From Cauispirillum nitrogeniifigens (GTDB lineage Bacteria > Pseudomonadota > Alphaproteobacteria > Rhodospirillales > Rhodospirillaceae), in NCBI RefSeq assembly GCF_049800675.1, contig NZ_JBLOOT010000004.1, forward strand, positions 186,001-250,000: 64,000 nucleotides of DNA, written 5' to 3'. Made by a program: the position numbers and the translations under genes. The notes beneath the pieces were generated by a model, which did no database searches, had not been told where the DNA came from, and saw nothing but the letters and a program-made list of their open reading frames with translations. Positions 54,348 through 62,631 of this stretch are shown here, piece after piece. The stretch's first letter is position 1. Each line of letters begins with the position of its first letter.

Positions 54348-55816
54348 CGGGGGCCTCCTTCGTTCAGGGTGGCCAGGGCGGCGCGCGCCTCGACCCGGTC
54401 GTCGAAGGGCAGCACGGTGGTGCCCACGGTCTGCCCGCTTTCGTGACCCTTGCCGGCGATGACCAGAACGTCCCCGGCCTTGAGACCGGCGACGGCGGAG
54501 CGGATGGCGGCGCGGCGGTCGCCGATCTCGGCGGCATCCGGGCAGCCGGCCAGGACCTCGGCACGGATGGCGGCGGGATCTTCGGAGCGCGGATTGTCGT
54601 CGGTGACGGTGACGGCGTCGGCCAGGCGGGCGGCGATGGCGCCCATCTGCGGGCGCTTGCCGCGATCACGGTCGCCGCCGCAGCCGAACACCACCACCAG
54701 GCGCCCGGCGGCGTGCGGGCGCAGGGCGGCCAGCACCGTCTCCAGGGCGTCGGGGGTGTGCGCGTAGTCGACGAAGACCGAGGCTCCCTCGGCGGTGGCG
54801 CCCACCGCCTCCAGCCGGCCCGGCACGCCGCTCAGGGCTTCCAGGGCGGCGACGGCGCGGGCGGGGTCGGCGCCGCCGGCGATGACCAGACCCAGGGCGG
54901 CCAGCGCGTTCATCGCCTGGAAGCCGCCGGCCAGCGGCAGGTCGACGGAGTACCCGGTGCCCGCCACCCGCAGGTCCAGGTGCTGCCCGGTGGCGGTCGG
55001 CATCCGCTTGAGCAGGCGCAGCGCGTCACCCCGCTCGCCATAGGACACGACCTTGCGGCCGGCGCTCATGGCGGCGGCTTCCAGCAGCGCGAACTCGGGC
55101 ACGTCGGCGTTCAGCACGGCAGTGCCGCCGGGGCGCAGGACATCGGTGAACAGGCGGGTCTTGGCGGCCAGATAGGCTTCCACCGTGCCGTGGTAGTCGA
55201 GGTGGTCTCGGGTCAGGTTGGTGAAGGCGGCGGCGGCCACGTCCACGCCGTCCAGCCGGTGCTGGTCGAGTCCATGGCTCGATGCCTCCATGCACAGGTG
55301 GGTGCAGCCGGCGGCGGCGGCCTCGGCCAGCATGGCGTGCAGGGCCACCGGGTCGGGCGTGGTCAGGCTGCCGGCGCGGTCCAGCCCGCCGCCGACGATG
55401 CCCAGGGTGCCCAGCGCGGCGCCCCGGTGGCCCAGGGCGGCCCACAGCTGCTGCGTGAACACGGCGGTGGAGGTCTTGCCGTTGGTGCCGGTGACGGCGC
55501 AGACGGTGGCCGGCTGCCTGCCGTGGAAGCGCGCCGCCATCAGGGCGAAGGCATGGCGCGGCTCCCCGGCGGTGACGACGGCGACGCCCTGGGGCAGGTC
55601 TTCCGGCAGCGGGCCTTGCGGCAGCAGCACGGCGGCGGCCCCGGCGGCGACCGCCTGGGCCACGAAGGCGCGGCCGTCGGCGCGGCTGCCGGGCAGGGCG
55701 GCGAACAGGAAGCCCGGCTTGACGGCGCGGGAGTCGGCGGTCAGGCCGGCGATCATCACGCTGCCGTCGCCGCTCAGGGCGGCGTCCCCGGCGATCAGGT
55801 CACTGAGTCGGCGCAT
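54344..55816 (-). CDS. murE: UDP-MurNAc-L-Ala-D-Glu-meso-DAP ligase
   Basis: Adds the third stem residue. The 490-residue Mur ligase has the ATP loop VTGTNGKTSTAVF and the signature TDDNPRSEDP, whose DNPR residues select meso-diaminopimelate over lysine. The peptidoglycan is therefore DAP-type. It overlaps the 3' end of ftsI by 17 bases. Confidence 0.96.
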   Translation of the reverse strand: MRRLSDLIAGDAALSGDGSVMIAGLTADSRAVKPGFLFAALPGSRADGRAFVAQAVAAGAAAVLLPQGPLPEDLPQGVAVVTAGEPRHAFALMAARFHGRQPATVCAVTGTNGKTSTAVFTQQLWAALGHRGAALGTLGIVGGGLDRAGSLTTPDPVALHAMLAEAAAAGCTHLCMEASSHGLDQHRLDGVDVAAAAFTNLTRDHLDYHGTVEAYLAAKTRLFTDVLRPGGTAVLNADVPEFALLEAAAMSAGRKVVSYGERGDALRLLKRMPTATGQHLDLRVAGTGYSVDLPLAGGFQAMNALAALGLVIAGGADPARAVAALEALSGVPGRLEAVGATAEGASVFVDYAHTPDALETVLAALRPHAAGRLVVVFGCGGDRDRGKRPQMGAIAARLADAVTVTDDNPRSEDPAAIRAEVLAGCPDAAEIGDRRAAIRSAVAGLKAGDVLVIAGKGHESGQTVGTTVLPFDDRVEARAALATLNEGGPR

Positions 55817-57584
55817 GGCTGCCTCCCGTGCTGGCCTGCATGTACGGCCGCATCTGCCCCTTGAGCAGGGCCTCGCGCACGGCCTTGTCGTCGGCGTCCT
55901 CGCTTCGCGGGAAAACGCCCAGCAGGGGGGCGATGGCTTCGATGACCTTGCCGCCCGTGGGCGCGGCGTTCCAGCCGGAGGTGGCGAAGCCGAACGTTTC
56001 CTTCAACGGCTGCGGCTCGTCCAGCGACACCAGGACGACGTACCGGGGGTCGTCCATGGGGAAGGCCGAGACGAAGGAAGTCAGCAGGCGCTTGGTGTCG
56101 TAGCCGCCGCCGGCGGCCTTTTCCGACGTGCCGGTCTTGCCGCCGACGCGATAGCCGAAGACGTCGGCCTTCTTGGCCGTGCCGTCCTGCACCACCAGAC
56201 GCATCAGGCGGCGGAGGGCCTCGGACGTCTGCGGCGACACGACCCGCTGGCCCTGGGCGTCGATGTTCTCCGCCACCAGGGTCGGCGTGCGCAGGACGCC
56301 GCCATTGACCATGGCGGCGGTGGCGGCGCTGAGGTGCATCGGCGTCACGGCGATGCCGTGGCCAAAGGAGATGGTCATGGTCGAGATGTCGCGCCAGCGC
56401 TCCGGGTACAGCGGCGCTCCGCTCTCCGGCAGGCCGATGTTGAGCGGGCGCAGCATGCCCAGCGAGCCGAGGAAGGCGCGCTGGGCGTCGGGGCCGACGT
56501 CCATGGCCATGCGGGCCGACCCGATGTTGGACGAATGGACCAGGATCTCCGACACGTTCAGCCAGCGGTTCTCCGGGTGGCTGTCGCGGATGGAGAAGCG
56601 GGCGATGCGCAGCGGCTTGGTGGTGTCATAGGTGTCGTGCAGGCGGATCTTGCCGCTTTCCAGCGCCAGGGCGGTGTTGAACACCTTGAACGTGGAGCCC
56701 ATTTCGTACACGCCCAGGGTGGCGCGGTTGAAGCGGGCATCCTCGTCGGCCGACCCGAAGCGTTCCGGGTCGTAGTCGGGCAGCGACACCATCGAGATGA
56801 TCTCACCGCTATGGACGTCCAGGACGACGGCGGTGCCGGCCTTGGCCTTGAAGCGGGTCATGCCCTCCTGCATCGCCTTGCGGACGGCGTGCTGGACGCG
56901 GATGTCGATGGTCAGGCGCAGCGGCTCGCCAGCGCGCAGGCGCTCGTCAAAGGTTCGCTCGACGCCGGCGATGCCCTTGTTGTCGAGGTCCGTCGCCCCC
57001 AGGACATGGGCCGCCAGCGGACCATGCAGATAGGCGCGGTACTCGCTGTCCTCGAAGTACAGGCCAGGGATGCCGGCGTCGTTGACCAGTTGCTGCTCGC
57101 GCGGCATCAGGTTGCGGGCCAGATAGACGAAGGGGCGGCCGCTGGACAGGCGCTCGTAGACTTCCTTGCGGTCGAGGCCCGGCAGCACCGCGACCAGCCG
57201 CGCGGTGGCGTCCTTGGGGTCGAGCACCCGGCGGGCGTCGGCGAACAGGTTCTTGGCCGGCAGGTTGGTCGCCAGCACCACGCCGTTGCGGTCGACGATG
57301 TCGGCGCGCTCGGTATGCGGCGCGGTGGCGGCGGGGCGGTGCACGACACCGGCGCGCGGGTCGGCCTTGAGCACCATCAGGTCAACCAGCCGCACCGAGA
57401 TGGAGGCGAACACCAGGGCGAACAGGCCGGCGGTCACCAGCATGCGCGTGCGCCCCGTCTCCAGGGCGCGGCGGGCCTTGGCGTCGAGCACCTCCACCGG
57501 CATGGCGCGGCCGGCCTTGCTGGCCGGGCGAAGCTCCTCGCCGGGGTAGACGAACTGCGGCTGGCGGCGGAACAGACGGATCAT
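55800..57584 (-). CDS. ftsI: Septal peptidoglycan transpeptidase FtsI (PBP3)
   Basis: Cross-links septal peptidoglycan. The 594-residue class B PBP has one N-terminal membrane segment (about 49-66), a pedestal domain with DRNG, and the transpeptidase domain with Ser297-Thr-Phe-Lys300, SSN (351-353) and KTG (483-485). It starts within the ftsL stop (ATGA). All active-site motifs are intact. Confidence 0.96.
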   Translation of the reverse strand: MIRLFRRQPQFVYPGEELRPASKAGRAMPVEVLDAKARRALETGRTRMLVTAGLFALVFASISVRLVDLMVLKADPRAGVVHRPAATAPHTERADIVDRNGVVLATNLPAKNLFADARRVLDPKDATARLVAVLPGLDRKEVYERLSSGRPFVYLARNLMPREQQLVNDAGIPGLYFEDSEYRAYLHGPLAAHVLGATDLDNKGIAGVERTFDERLRAGEPLRLTIDIRVQHAVRKAMQEGMTRFKAKAGTAVVLDVHSGEIISMVSLPDYDPERFGSADEDARFNRATLGVYEMGSTFKVFNTALALESGKIRLHDTYDTTKPLRIARFSIRDSHPENRWLNVSEILVHSSNIGSARMAMDVGPDAQRAFLGSLGMLRPLNIGLPESGAPLYPERWRDISTMTISFGHGIAVTPMHLSAATAAMVNGGVLRTPTLVAENIDAQGQRVVSPQTSEALRRLMRLVVQDGTAKKADVFGYRVGGKTGTSEKAAGGGYDTKRLLTSFVSAFPMDDPRYVVLVSLDEPQPLKETFGFATSGWNAAPTGGKVIEAIAPLLGVFPRSEDADDKAVREALLKGQMRPYMQASTGGSHAPTQ

Positions 57585-57982
57585 TGCGCCCCCCTCCAGC
57601 TTGCCAGTTCGGCGCCGGGCTTGCGGCGCGGATAGGTGGCCCACGGCACGGCCTGGCCGGGCTGGGTCTGGGCGAGTTGCCCGGACAGGCCCGGCGGCGG
57701 GGCGTCCGGGCGCACCGGCAGGTCGGCCATGGCCATGACCTGCTGCGGGCGCAGCGGCTGAAGGCCCAGCACCTTCTCGGCCAGGGCGGAAAGCCGCGCC
57801 GGGTCGTTGAGATAGGTCCACTCCGCCTCAAGCACGCGGATGGCCGAGCGGTCGGCGCGCACCTGCGCCTGGACGCGGTGCAGTTCGGCCTTGGTCTCCT
57901 GCACCTGATGCTTGACCAGGAACAGGCCGATGCCCACGCCGATGGCCAGGATGGCCCACAGGACGGTCATGCCGCGCATCAT
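57581..57982 (-). CDS. ftsL: Cell division protein FtsL
   Basis: Small bitopic divisome protein. The 133 residues comprise a very short cytoplasmic part, one membrane helix (VLWAILAIGVGIGLFLV), a coiled coil (VQETKAELHRVQAQVRADRS) with EAEWTYLNDPARLSALAEKVLGL, and a proline-rich periplasmic tail. Identified by position between rsmH and ftsI and by the leucine-zipper-like region. GGAGG at 7 bases supports the ATG at 57982, which overlaps the rsmH stop. Confidence 0.88.
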   Translation of the reverse strand: MMRGMTVLWAILAIGVGIGLFLVKHQVQETKAELHRVQAQVRADRSAIRVLEAEWTYLNDPARLSALAEKVLGLQPLRPQQVMAMADLPVRPDAPPPGLSGQLAQTQPGQAVPWATYPRRKPGAELASWRGAQ

Positions 57983-58950
57983 CGCCCTTCCTCCCAGGTC
58001 CACGGGCGCGCCGGGGCGTCCGTGCGGGCGGCGCCGCGCAGCTTGGAGGAGCGGGCGCGCGGGTTGGCGCGGCTTTCCTCGGCCGAGGGCGTGACCGCTT
58101 TGCGGGTCAGCAGGGTGAAGGTCGGCGGCGGCGGGGCCGTTTCGCCGGGCAGCAGGCGGCCGCCGGAGGTTTCGCTGCGGTCGCGCAGGAACGCCTTGAC
58201 CACCCGGTCCTCCAGGGAATGGAAGCTGACGACGGCCAGCCGGCCCTCGGGGCGCAGCAGCGCCTCGGCACCGGCCAGGCCGCGCTCAAGCTCGCCGATC
58301 TCGTCGTTGACGTGGATGCGCAGGGCCTGGAACGTGCGGGTCGCCGGGTCGATGCCGTCCTTGGCCTTGCGCACCACCGACCGCACCACGGAGGCCAACT
58401 GGCCGGTGGTGGTGAAGGGGGTTTCGGCGCGGGCCAGGGCGATGGCGCGGGCGACGCGGCGGCTCAGGCGTTCCTCGCCATAGCGGTAGATCACGTTGGC
58501 GAGGTCTTCCTCGTCCATGGTGTTGACCACGTCGGCGGCGGTGGCGCCGGTGCGGGTGTCCATGCGCATGTCCAGCGGCCCGTTGCGCATGAAGGAGAAG
58601 CCGCGCTCGGCCTGGTCGATCTGCATGGACGACACGCCGACGTCCAGCGCCACGCCGTCCACCGCCGGGAAGCCGGCGGCCGGCACCAGCGCGGCCATGT
58701 CGCCGAAGCGGCCGGCGATGAACGTCAGTCGGCCGGGGAACTCGGCGGCGAGGGCCTGGGCGCGTGGCTCGGCGGCGGGGTCGCGGTCGATGCCGATGAC
58801 GTGGCAGCCCGGCGCGGCCTCCAGCAGGGCGCGGCTGTAGCCGCCGGCGCCGAAGGTGCCGTCGACATAAACGCCGCCATCGCGCGGGGCGAGCGCGGCG
58901 ATCACCTCGGCCAGCAGGACCGGGACGTGTTGCGGAGCGGCGGTGCTCAT
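57979..58950 (-). CDS. rsmH: 16S rRNA (cytosine-1402-N4)-methyltransferase
   Basis: Methylates C1402 in the ribosomal decoding centre. The 323-residue protein starts with HVPVLLAEVIAAL, has the SAM motif VDGTFGAGGYSRALL, and includes LDVGVSSMQIDQAERGFSF and FHSLEDRVVKAFLR, all typical of RsmH (MraW). It overlaps mraZ by four bases. Confidence 0.96.
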   Translation of the reverse strand: MSTAAPQHVPVLLAEVIAALAPRDGGVYVDGTFGAGGYSRALLEAAPGCHVIGIDRDPAAEPRAQALAAEFPGRLTFIAGRFGDMAALVPAAGFPAVDGVALDVGVSSMQIDQAERGFSFMRNGPLDMRMDTRTGATAADVVNTMDEEDLANVIYRYGEERLSRRVARAIALARAETPFTTTGQLASVVRSVVRKAKDGIDPATRTFQALRIHVNDEIGELERGLAGAEALLRPEGRLAVVSFHSLEDRVVKAFLRDRSETSGGRLLPGETAPPPPTFTLLTRKAVTPSAEESRANPRARSSKLRGAARTDAPARPWTWEEGR

Positions 58951-59408
58951 GCGGCCCCTCCCTTCACCGGAACCGTCGGGCGGGTCTGGATGGCCCGCGC
59001 CCGCACGGCGGCCCGAGTCGCCTCGTAGGCGGCGGGTTCCCAGATCTGGAAGTGCTTGGCCAGGCCGACGAAGGTGGCATGGGTGGTGATACCAACCTGC
59101 TCCAGCAGGTCGGCGGGCAGCACGATGCGGCCCTCGGGGTCGAAGGGAAGCTCACGCGACTCGGCGAAGATGAGCTGGGCACGGTCGTCCTGCTCGGTCG
59201 AGAAGACGTCGAACTGGTCCATGTTCTCGGCCAGGGTTTCGACGCGGCTCATGTCCATGCCCTCAAGGCATGGCTGACCGGTGAAGGAGGGGAAGACGAC
59301 GATGCCCTGGTACGGCTGGGCGCTGAGGCGCGCGCGCCAAGACGCCGGAACGGACACACGCCCTTTCCGGTCGACCTTGTTCACGAACGTGGACAGGAAG
59401 AGCGACAT
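58947..59408 (-). CDS. mraZ: Transcriptional regulator MraZ
   Basis: DNA-binding protein with two SpoVT/AbrB-like half-domains forming a ring, which in E. coli represses the dcw operon from its own promoter. The 153-residue protein starts MSLFLSTFVNKVDRKGRVS and has the second repeat around FDPEGRIVLPADLL. The array of TGGG-type sites upstream (59529-59562) fits direct autoregulation. Confidence 0.95.
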   Translation of the reverse strand: MSLFLSTFVNKVDRKGRVSVPASWRARLSAQPYQGIVVFPSFTGQPCLEGMDMSRVETLAENMDQFDVFSTEQDDRAQLIFAESRELPFDPEGRIVLPADLLEQVGITTHATFVGLAKHFQIWEPAAYEATRAAVRARAIQTRPTVPVKGGAA

Positions 59409-59528
59409 GCTTCCCGGCCTTCCCTTTGCAGCCCGGCGGCGTGATCAGCGCCACCGTACCCCTTGCCAACCCGCTCCGATCGACCTCCCCGCACGGTGGA
59501 CGCACCATGGGCGCAGGGGGGCTCGGAA

Positions 59529-59568
59529 TGGGTAAGCATGGTATCGCATGGGAAAACATGGGTGTCAA
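59529..59568 (-). promoter_or_regulatory. mraZ promoter with MraZ-box array
   Basis: On the plus strand, TGGG, TGGT, TGGG and TGGG begin at 59529, 59539, 59549 and 59559, an exact 10-bp period, as described for MraZ-binding repeats. On the minus strand a TTGACA (59563-59568) is followed after 17 bases by GATACC (59540-59545), or after 19 by TACCAT, so the array covers the candidate promoter. Transcription would start about 125 bases before mraZ. Confidence 0.75.
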
Positions 59569-59682
59569 CGACACCACGGGAGTATTACTTGGCCTGTTTG
59601 CGACTCGAAAGAATTCGTCGCACTTTAACGAAAAGTGGTAGCACCTCTGGGCAAGTCTCCAAGGAATCCGCCAAGTTTCAGG

Positions 59683-59706
59683 TTGTCCACAGCCCCCTGT
59701 GGATAC
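59683..59706. promoter_or_regulatory. Inverted pair of DnaA-box-like sequences
   Basis: TTGTCCACA (59683-59691) and, inverted, TGTGGATAC (59698-59706) each differ by one base from the DnaA consensus TTATCCACA. They share a TCCACAG-CCCC-CTGTGGA palindrome. They lie in the 431-bp gap between mraZ and the DUF1697 gene. They could link dcw transcription to DnaA, or be a chance palindrome. Confidence 0.45.
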
Positions 59707-59758
59707 TCCGTTCACAGGATGTTCTTCAGCGGCCGGGAATCCCTTCGTAAACCAGCCC

Positions 59759-59816
59759 TTTTGGGATGGCATGGGACAAACGCGAAAAATGCGTTTGGTT
59801 TTGGGACGGCGTGGGA
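59759..59816. repeat. Two TGGG pairs in a 40-bp direct repeat
   Basis: TTTTGGGAYGGCRTGGGA occurs at 59759 and again 40 bases later at 59799. Each has TGGG starts exactly 10 bp apart (59762/59772 and 59802/59812). The spacing equals that of the mraZ array, so these may be auxiliary MraZ sites. An AAACGC/GCGTTT hairpin lies between them. Confidence 0.5.
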
Positions 59817-59839
59817 ATAACCGCCAAAATCCGCGGCGT

Positions 59840-60355
59840 TCAGGGGGCGGCGGCGAGCTGCGCGAGCTTGGACAGCGTGTTCATGTTGCGCGCCGTGGCC
59901 AGCTTCGCGGCCGGGATAACCAGCTTGGATCGGCCCATGCCGGCGGCCCCGTACCGCACGTAGATTTCCCGCAGGCCGAGGGCGACCTCTTCGTCGGCCT
60001 GCCCCCTGATGGCCGCCAGCGCGCCGGGTGGCGGGGCCTCATTCAGCAGGAGCGCCGCGACCGTGTTGCCCGGCGCGTCGGGGAAGGGATTGGCGGCAAC
60101 CATGGCCGCCAGGTCCGTGGCAGTGCGGATCATGACACCGACCGGCGCCCCCATGTGGCGGTGCAGGCGCTCCTGGAGCGCCGCCCTGGCCTCCGCTTCG
60201 GCCGAGTCGCTGCGGAACACCACGTTGCCGCTGGCGATGTAGGTGCGCACGCCACTGAAGCCGGCGTCCTCGCACAGGGCCTTGAGGTCGTCCATCAGCA
60301 GCTTGCCCGCGCCGCCGACATTGACGGCCCTCAGGAGGGCGACGAACACGGTCAT
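59840..60355 (-). CDS. DUF1697 family protein
   Basis: A 171-residue protein starting MTVFVALLRAVNVGG and containing the DUF1697 core (RTYIASGNVVFRSD) and a C-terminal RNMNTLSKLAQL. The family has no established activity. The ATG at 60355 is the first plausible start, 34 bases after rnpB ends; a longer open frame extends into rnpB and was rejected. Confidence 0.87.
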   Translation of the reverse strand: MTVFVALLRAVNVGGAGKLLMDDLKALCEDAGFSGVRTYIASGNVVFRSDSAEAEARAALQERLHRHMGAPVGVMIRTATDLAAMVAANPFPDAPGNTVAALLLNEAPPPGALAAIRGQADEEVALGLREIYVRYGAAGMGRSKLVIPAAKLATARNMNTLSKLAQLAAAP

Positions 60356-60389
60356 GTCCCATGCTCTCCCAGGGATGGTGAAATCAGGT

Positions 60390-60810
60390 GCCAGATGGCC
60401 TGTAAGCCGGGTTCTGTCCCCGCCCGCCACCCGAGGATGGACGGACGATGGATGGCCATTCATCTGGGACGCCCATTGCTGGACGCCTCGCGCAACCGAC
60501 CCGGACGGCGGCTCGAAAACCCGCCTGCCACCCCTTCCGGCAAACGAGGCCGTGGTTGGTGGCGTGCCGTCCCTATTTGGTCTTGCTCCCGGTGGGGTTT
60601 ACCGTGCCGTTCCTGTTGCCAGGACCGCGGTGGGCTCTTACCCCACCCTTTCACCCTTACCGGAGCATGCTCCGGCGGTTTGCTTTCTGTGGCACTTTCC
60701 CTGGGGTCGCCCCCGCCGGGCGTTACCCGGCACCGTGTTTCCGTGGAGCCCGGACTTTCCTCCCCGCCCGTCGTGAAACGGGCGGAGCGGCCATCCGGCC
60801 ATCTGGCCCG
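60390..60810 (-). ncRNA. rnpB: RNase P RNA (bacterial type A)
   Basis: The catalytic RNA that trims tRNA 5' ends. The two diagnostic blocks are present on the minus strand: GAGGAAAGTCCGGGCT (60747-60762) near the 5' end and ACAGAACCCGGCTTACAG (60400-60417) near the 3' end. GCCAGATGGCC (60797-60807) pairs with GGCCATCTGGC (60390-60400) as helix P1, defining both ends. The AGAGTAAGAG-like core region (GGTAAGAGCCCACCG) also matches. The exact 5' nucleotide is uncertain by a few bases. Confidence 0.95.
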
Positions 60811-60965
60811 GCGAACATAGGGCATCTTCCGGCGAAGTGGAAGCCGGTTCGCCGAAGAAGATGCCCTAACGTCAATAACATCTGAGCATCAACCAAGGGG
60901 CGACCTTCGGCGGGGCGGCGGCGTTGATGAGGGGATGCCCCCCATCCACCCGCCGAGGATGCCGC

Positions 60966-62018
60966 ATGACCGTCCCGCCCGTCCGCCTGCTGTCCACCGC
61001 CACCGCCGTGCCGCCCCACCGCGTCGATCAGGCCGACGTCGCCGCCCTGGCCGCCGGGATCTATGCCGGCCGGGTCGAGGGCTGGCAGCACCTGGAGGCG
61101 GTGTTCGCCAGCACCGGCGTGCGCACCCGCTACTCCGCCGCTCCCCTGGAGTGGTTCCGCGAGTCGCACGGCTGGCGGGACAAGACCCGCCGCTACCGCG
61201 ACTCCGCTACCGCCTTGCTGGTCGAGGTGGCGCTGGCCGCGCTGGACCGCGCCGGGCTGGCGCCGGCCGACGTGGGGGCGGTGGTCTGTGTGTCCTCCAC
61301 CGGCATCGCCACGCCGACCCTCGACGCCGGGCTCATCGAGCGCCTCGGCCTGCCGCCCATGGTGCAGCGCCTGCCGATCTTTGGCCTGGGCTGCGCCGGC
61401 GGCACCATCGGTCTGGCGCGGGCGGCGATGATGGCGCGCGCGCAGCCGGGACGGCCGGTGCTGTTCCTGGTCGTTGAGCTGTGCACCCTGGCCTTCCGCC
61501 ACGGCGCCCTGGACAAGGCCGCCGTCGTCGCCACCGCCCTGTTCGGCGATGGCGCGGCGGCTGCCGTCCTGGTCGCCGACGCGGCGGGGGAGGGGGCCAT
61601 CGTCTCCGGCTGGGGCGAGCATACCTGGCCCGCCACGGCCGACGTCATGGGCTGGACCGTGGAGGAGGACGGCCTGGGGGTCGTCTTCGCCAAGCGCATT
61701 CCGATGCTGGTGCGCGACTGCCTGCGGCCCGCCGCCGACGGCGTGTTGGCGGCCCTCGACACGCCGGTGGACAGCCTCGACGGCCTGATCGCCCACCCCG
61801 GCGGGCCGAAGGTCCTCGACGGCGTGGCGGCGAGCTTCCCCGCCCTGGCCGGCACCCTGGGCGAGGCCCGCGAGGTGCTGGCCGCCTACGGCAACATGTC
61901 GGCGGCCAGCGTACTGTTCGTCCTCCACGCGGCACAGGCCAACGGGCGGCGCGGGCGGCAGCTCATGCTGTCCCTGGGGCCGGGCTTCAGCGCCGGCTTC
62001 GTGGTCCTGGAGCTGTAG
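60966..62018 (+). CDS. Type III polyketide synthase
   Basis: A chalcone-synthase-like homodimeric enzyme that condenses malonyl units onto an acyl starter. The 350-residue protein has the full catalytic triad: Cys143 (FGLGCAGG), His277 (IAHPGG) and Asn310 (YGNMSAAS). The ATG at 60966 follows GAGGATGCCG. Next to it, 2 bases away, is an ICMT-type methyltransferase, the arrangement seen in alkylresorcinol/alkylpyrone clusters such as Streptomyces srsAB. The product is probably an alkyl-phenol or pyrone lipid; the starter cannot be read from sequence. Confidence 0.9.
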   Translation: MTVPPVRLLSTATAVPPHRVDQADVAALAAGIYAGRVEGWQHLEAVFASTGVRTRYSAAPLEWFRESHGWRDKTRRYRDSATALLVEVALAALDRAGLAPADVGAVVCVSSTGIATPTLDAGLIERLGLPPMVQRLPIFGLGCAGGTIGLARAAMMARAQPGRPVLFLVVELCTLAFRHGALDKAAVVATALFGDGAAAAVLVADAAGEGAIVSGWGEHTWPATADVMGWTVEEDGLGVVFAKRIPMLVRDCLRPAADGVLAALDTPVDSLDGLIAHPGGPKVLDGVAASFPALAGTLGEAREVLAAYGNMSAASVLFVLHAAQANGRRGRQLMLSLGPGFSAGFVVLEL

Positions 62019-62020
62019 CA

Positions 62021-62581
62021 ATGATCGACGGCTGGGGCCTGCCGCAGGGCGTCGTCCTCCTGGTGGCGCTCCAGCGCCTGGGGGAACTGGTGCTGGCCCG
62101 CCGCAACACCGCGCGGCTGCTGGCGCAGGGCGCCACGGAAGCGGGGCGCGGTCACTATCCCCTGTTCATCCTGCTGCACGGTGGCTGGCTGGTCGCCCTG
62201 TTCATCCTGACGCCGGCCGGGGCGGCGGTGTCCTGGCCGCTGCTGGGACTGTTCGCGGTGTTGCAGGCCCTGCGGGTGTGGGTGGTGGCAAGCCTCGGCC
62301 CCTACTGGACGACGCGAATCATCACGCCGCCCGCCGCGCCGCTGGTCCGCACCGGGCCGTATCGCTGGGTGCGCCACCCCAACTACCTGATCGTCATCGC
62401 CGAAATCGCCGTCCTGCCCCTGGCCTTCGGCATGGTCTGGCTGGCGGTGGTGTTCTCGGCCCTCAACCTGGCCCTGCTGGCGTGGCGGGTGCGGGTGGAG
62501 AACAGGGTGCTGGCGGGGCGGGCTGTAAACGGAACTCTCCACACTGACAGTATTCCCGCAAGAAAAACGGCCCCTCGATGA
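62021..62581 (+). CDS. Isoprenylcysteine carboxyl methyltransferase-like protein
   Basis: A 186-residue integral membrane methyltransferase of the ICMT/phospholipid methyltransferase type, with four to five membrane segments and the SAM-binding signature TGPYRWVRHPNYL. Beside a type III PKS it probably O-methylates the polyketide, as SrsB does (family knowledge; inference here). The usual end (RVRVENRVLAGR) is followed by 18 extra residues. Those last codons run into the stem of the minus-strand terminator at 62562-62592. Confidence 0.85.
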   Translation: MIDGWGLPQGVVLLVALQRLGELVLARRNTARLLAQGATEAGRGHYPLFILLHGGWLVALFILTPAGAAVSWPLLGLFAVLQALRVWVVASLGPYWTTRIITPPAAPLVRTGPYRWVRHPNYLIVIAEIAVLPLAFGMVWLAVVFSALNLALLAWRVRVENRVLAGRAVNGTLHTDSIPARKTAPR

Positions 62582-62592
62582 TCGAGGGGCCG
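62562..62592 (-). terminator. Intrinsic terminator overlapping the methyltransferase 3' end
   Basis: Perfect 12-base arms (62568-62579 and 62581-62592), followed on the minus strand by TTTTTC. It serves the minus-strand gene at 62632-62961, but the left arm is inside the plus-strand coding sequence ending at 62581. Confidence 0.8.
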
Positions 62593-62631
62593 GCAAGTGC
62601 GGACAGGATGCTTAGGAGAGGAACGGTGTAC

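Noticed and set aside
49266..55864. Several long plus-strand frames opposite ftsW to murE
   Set aside because: All are shadows of Mur/Fts genes in GC-rich DNA, with no ribosome sites or family features.
60356..60463. N-terminal extension of the DUF1697 protein
   Set aside because: It would translate the 3' end of rnpB. The family N-terminus begins at the ATG at 60355.
60448..60885. Open frames across 60.4-60.9 kb on both strands
   Set aside because: The region is the RNase P RNA gene, with both diagnostic conserved blocks and helix P1.
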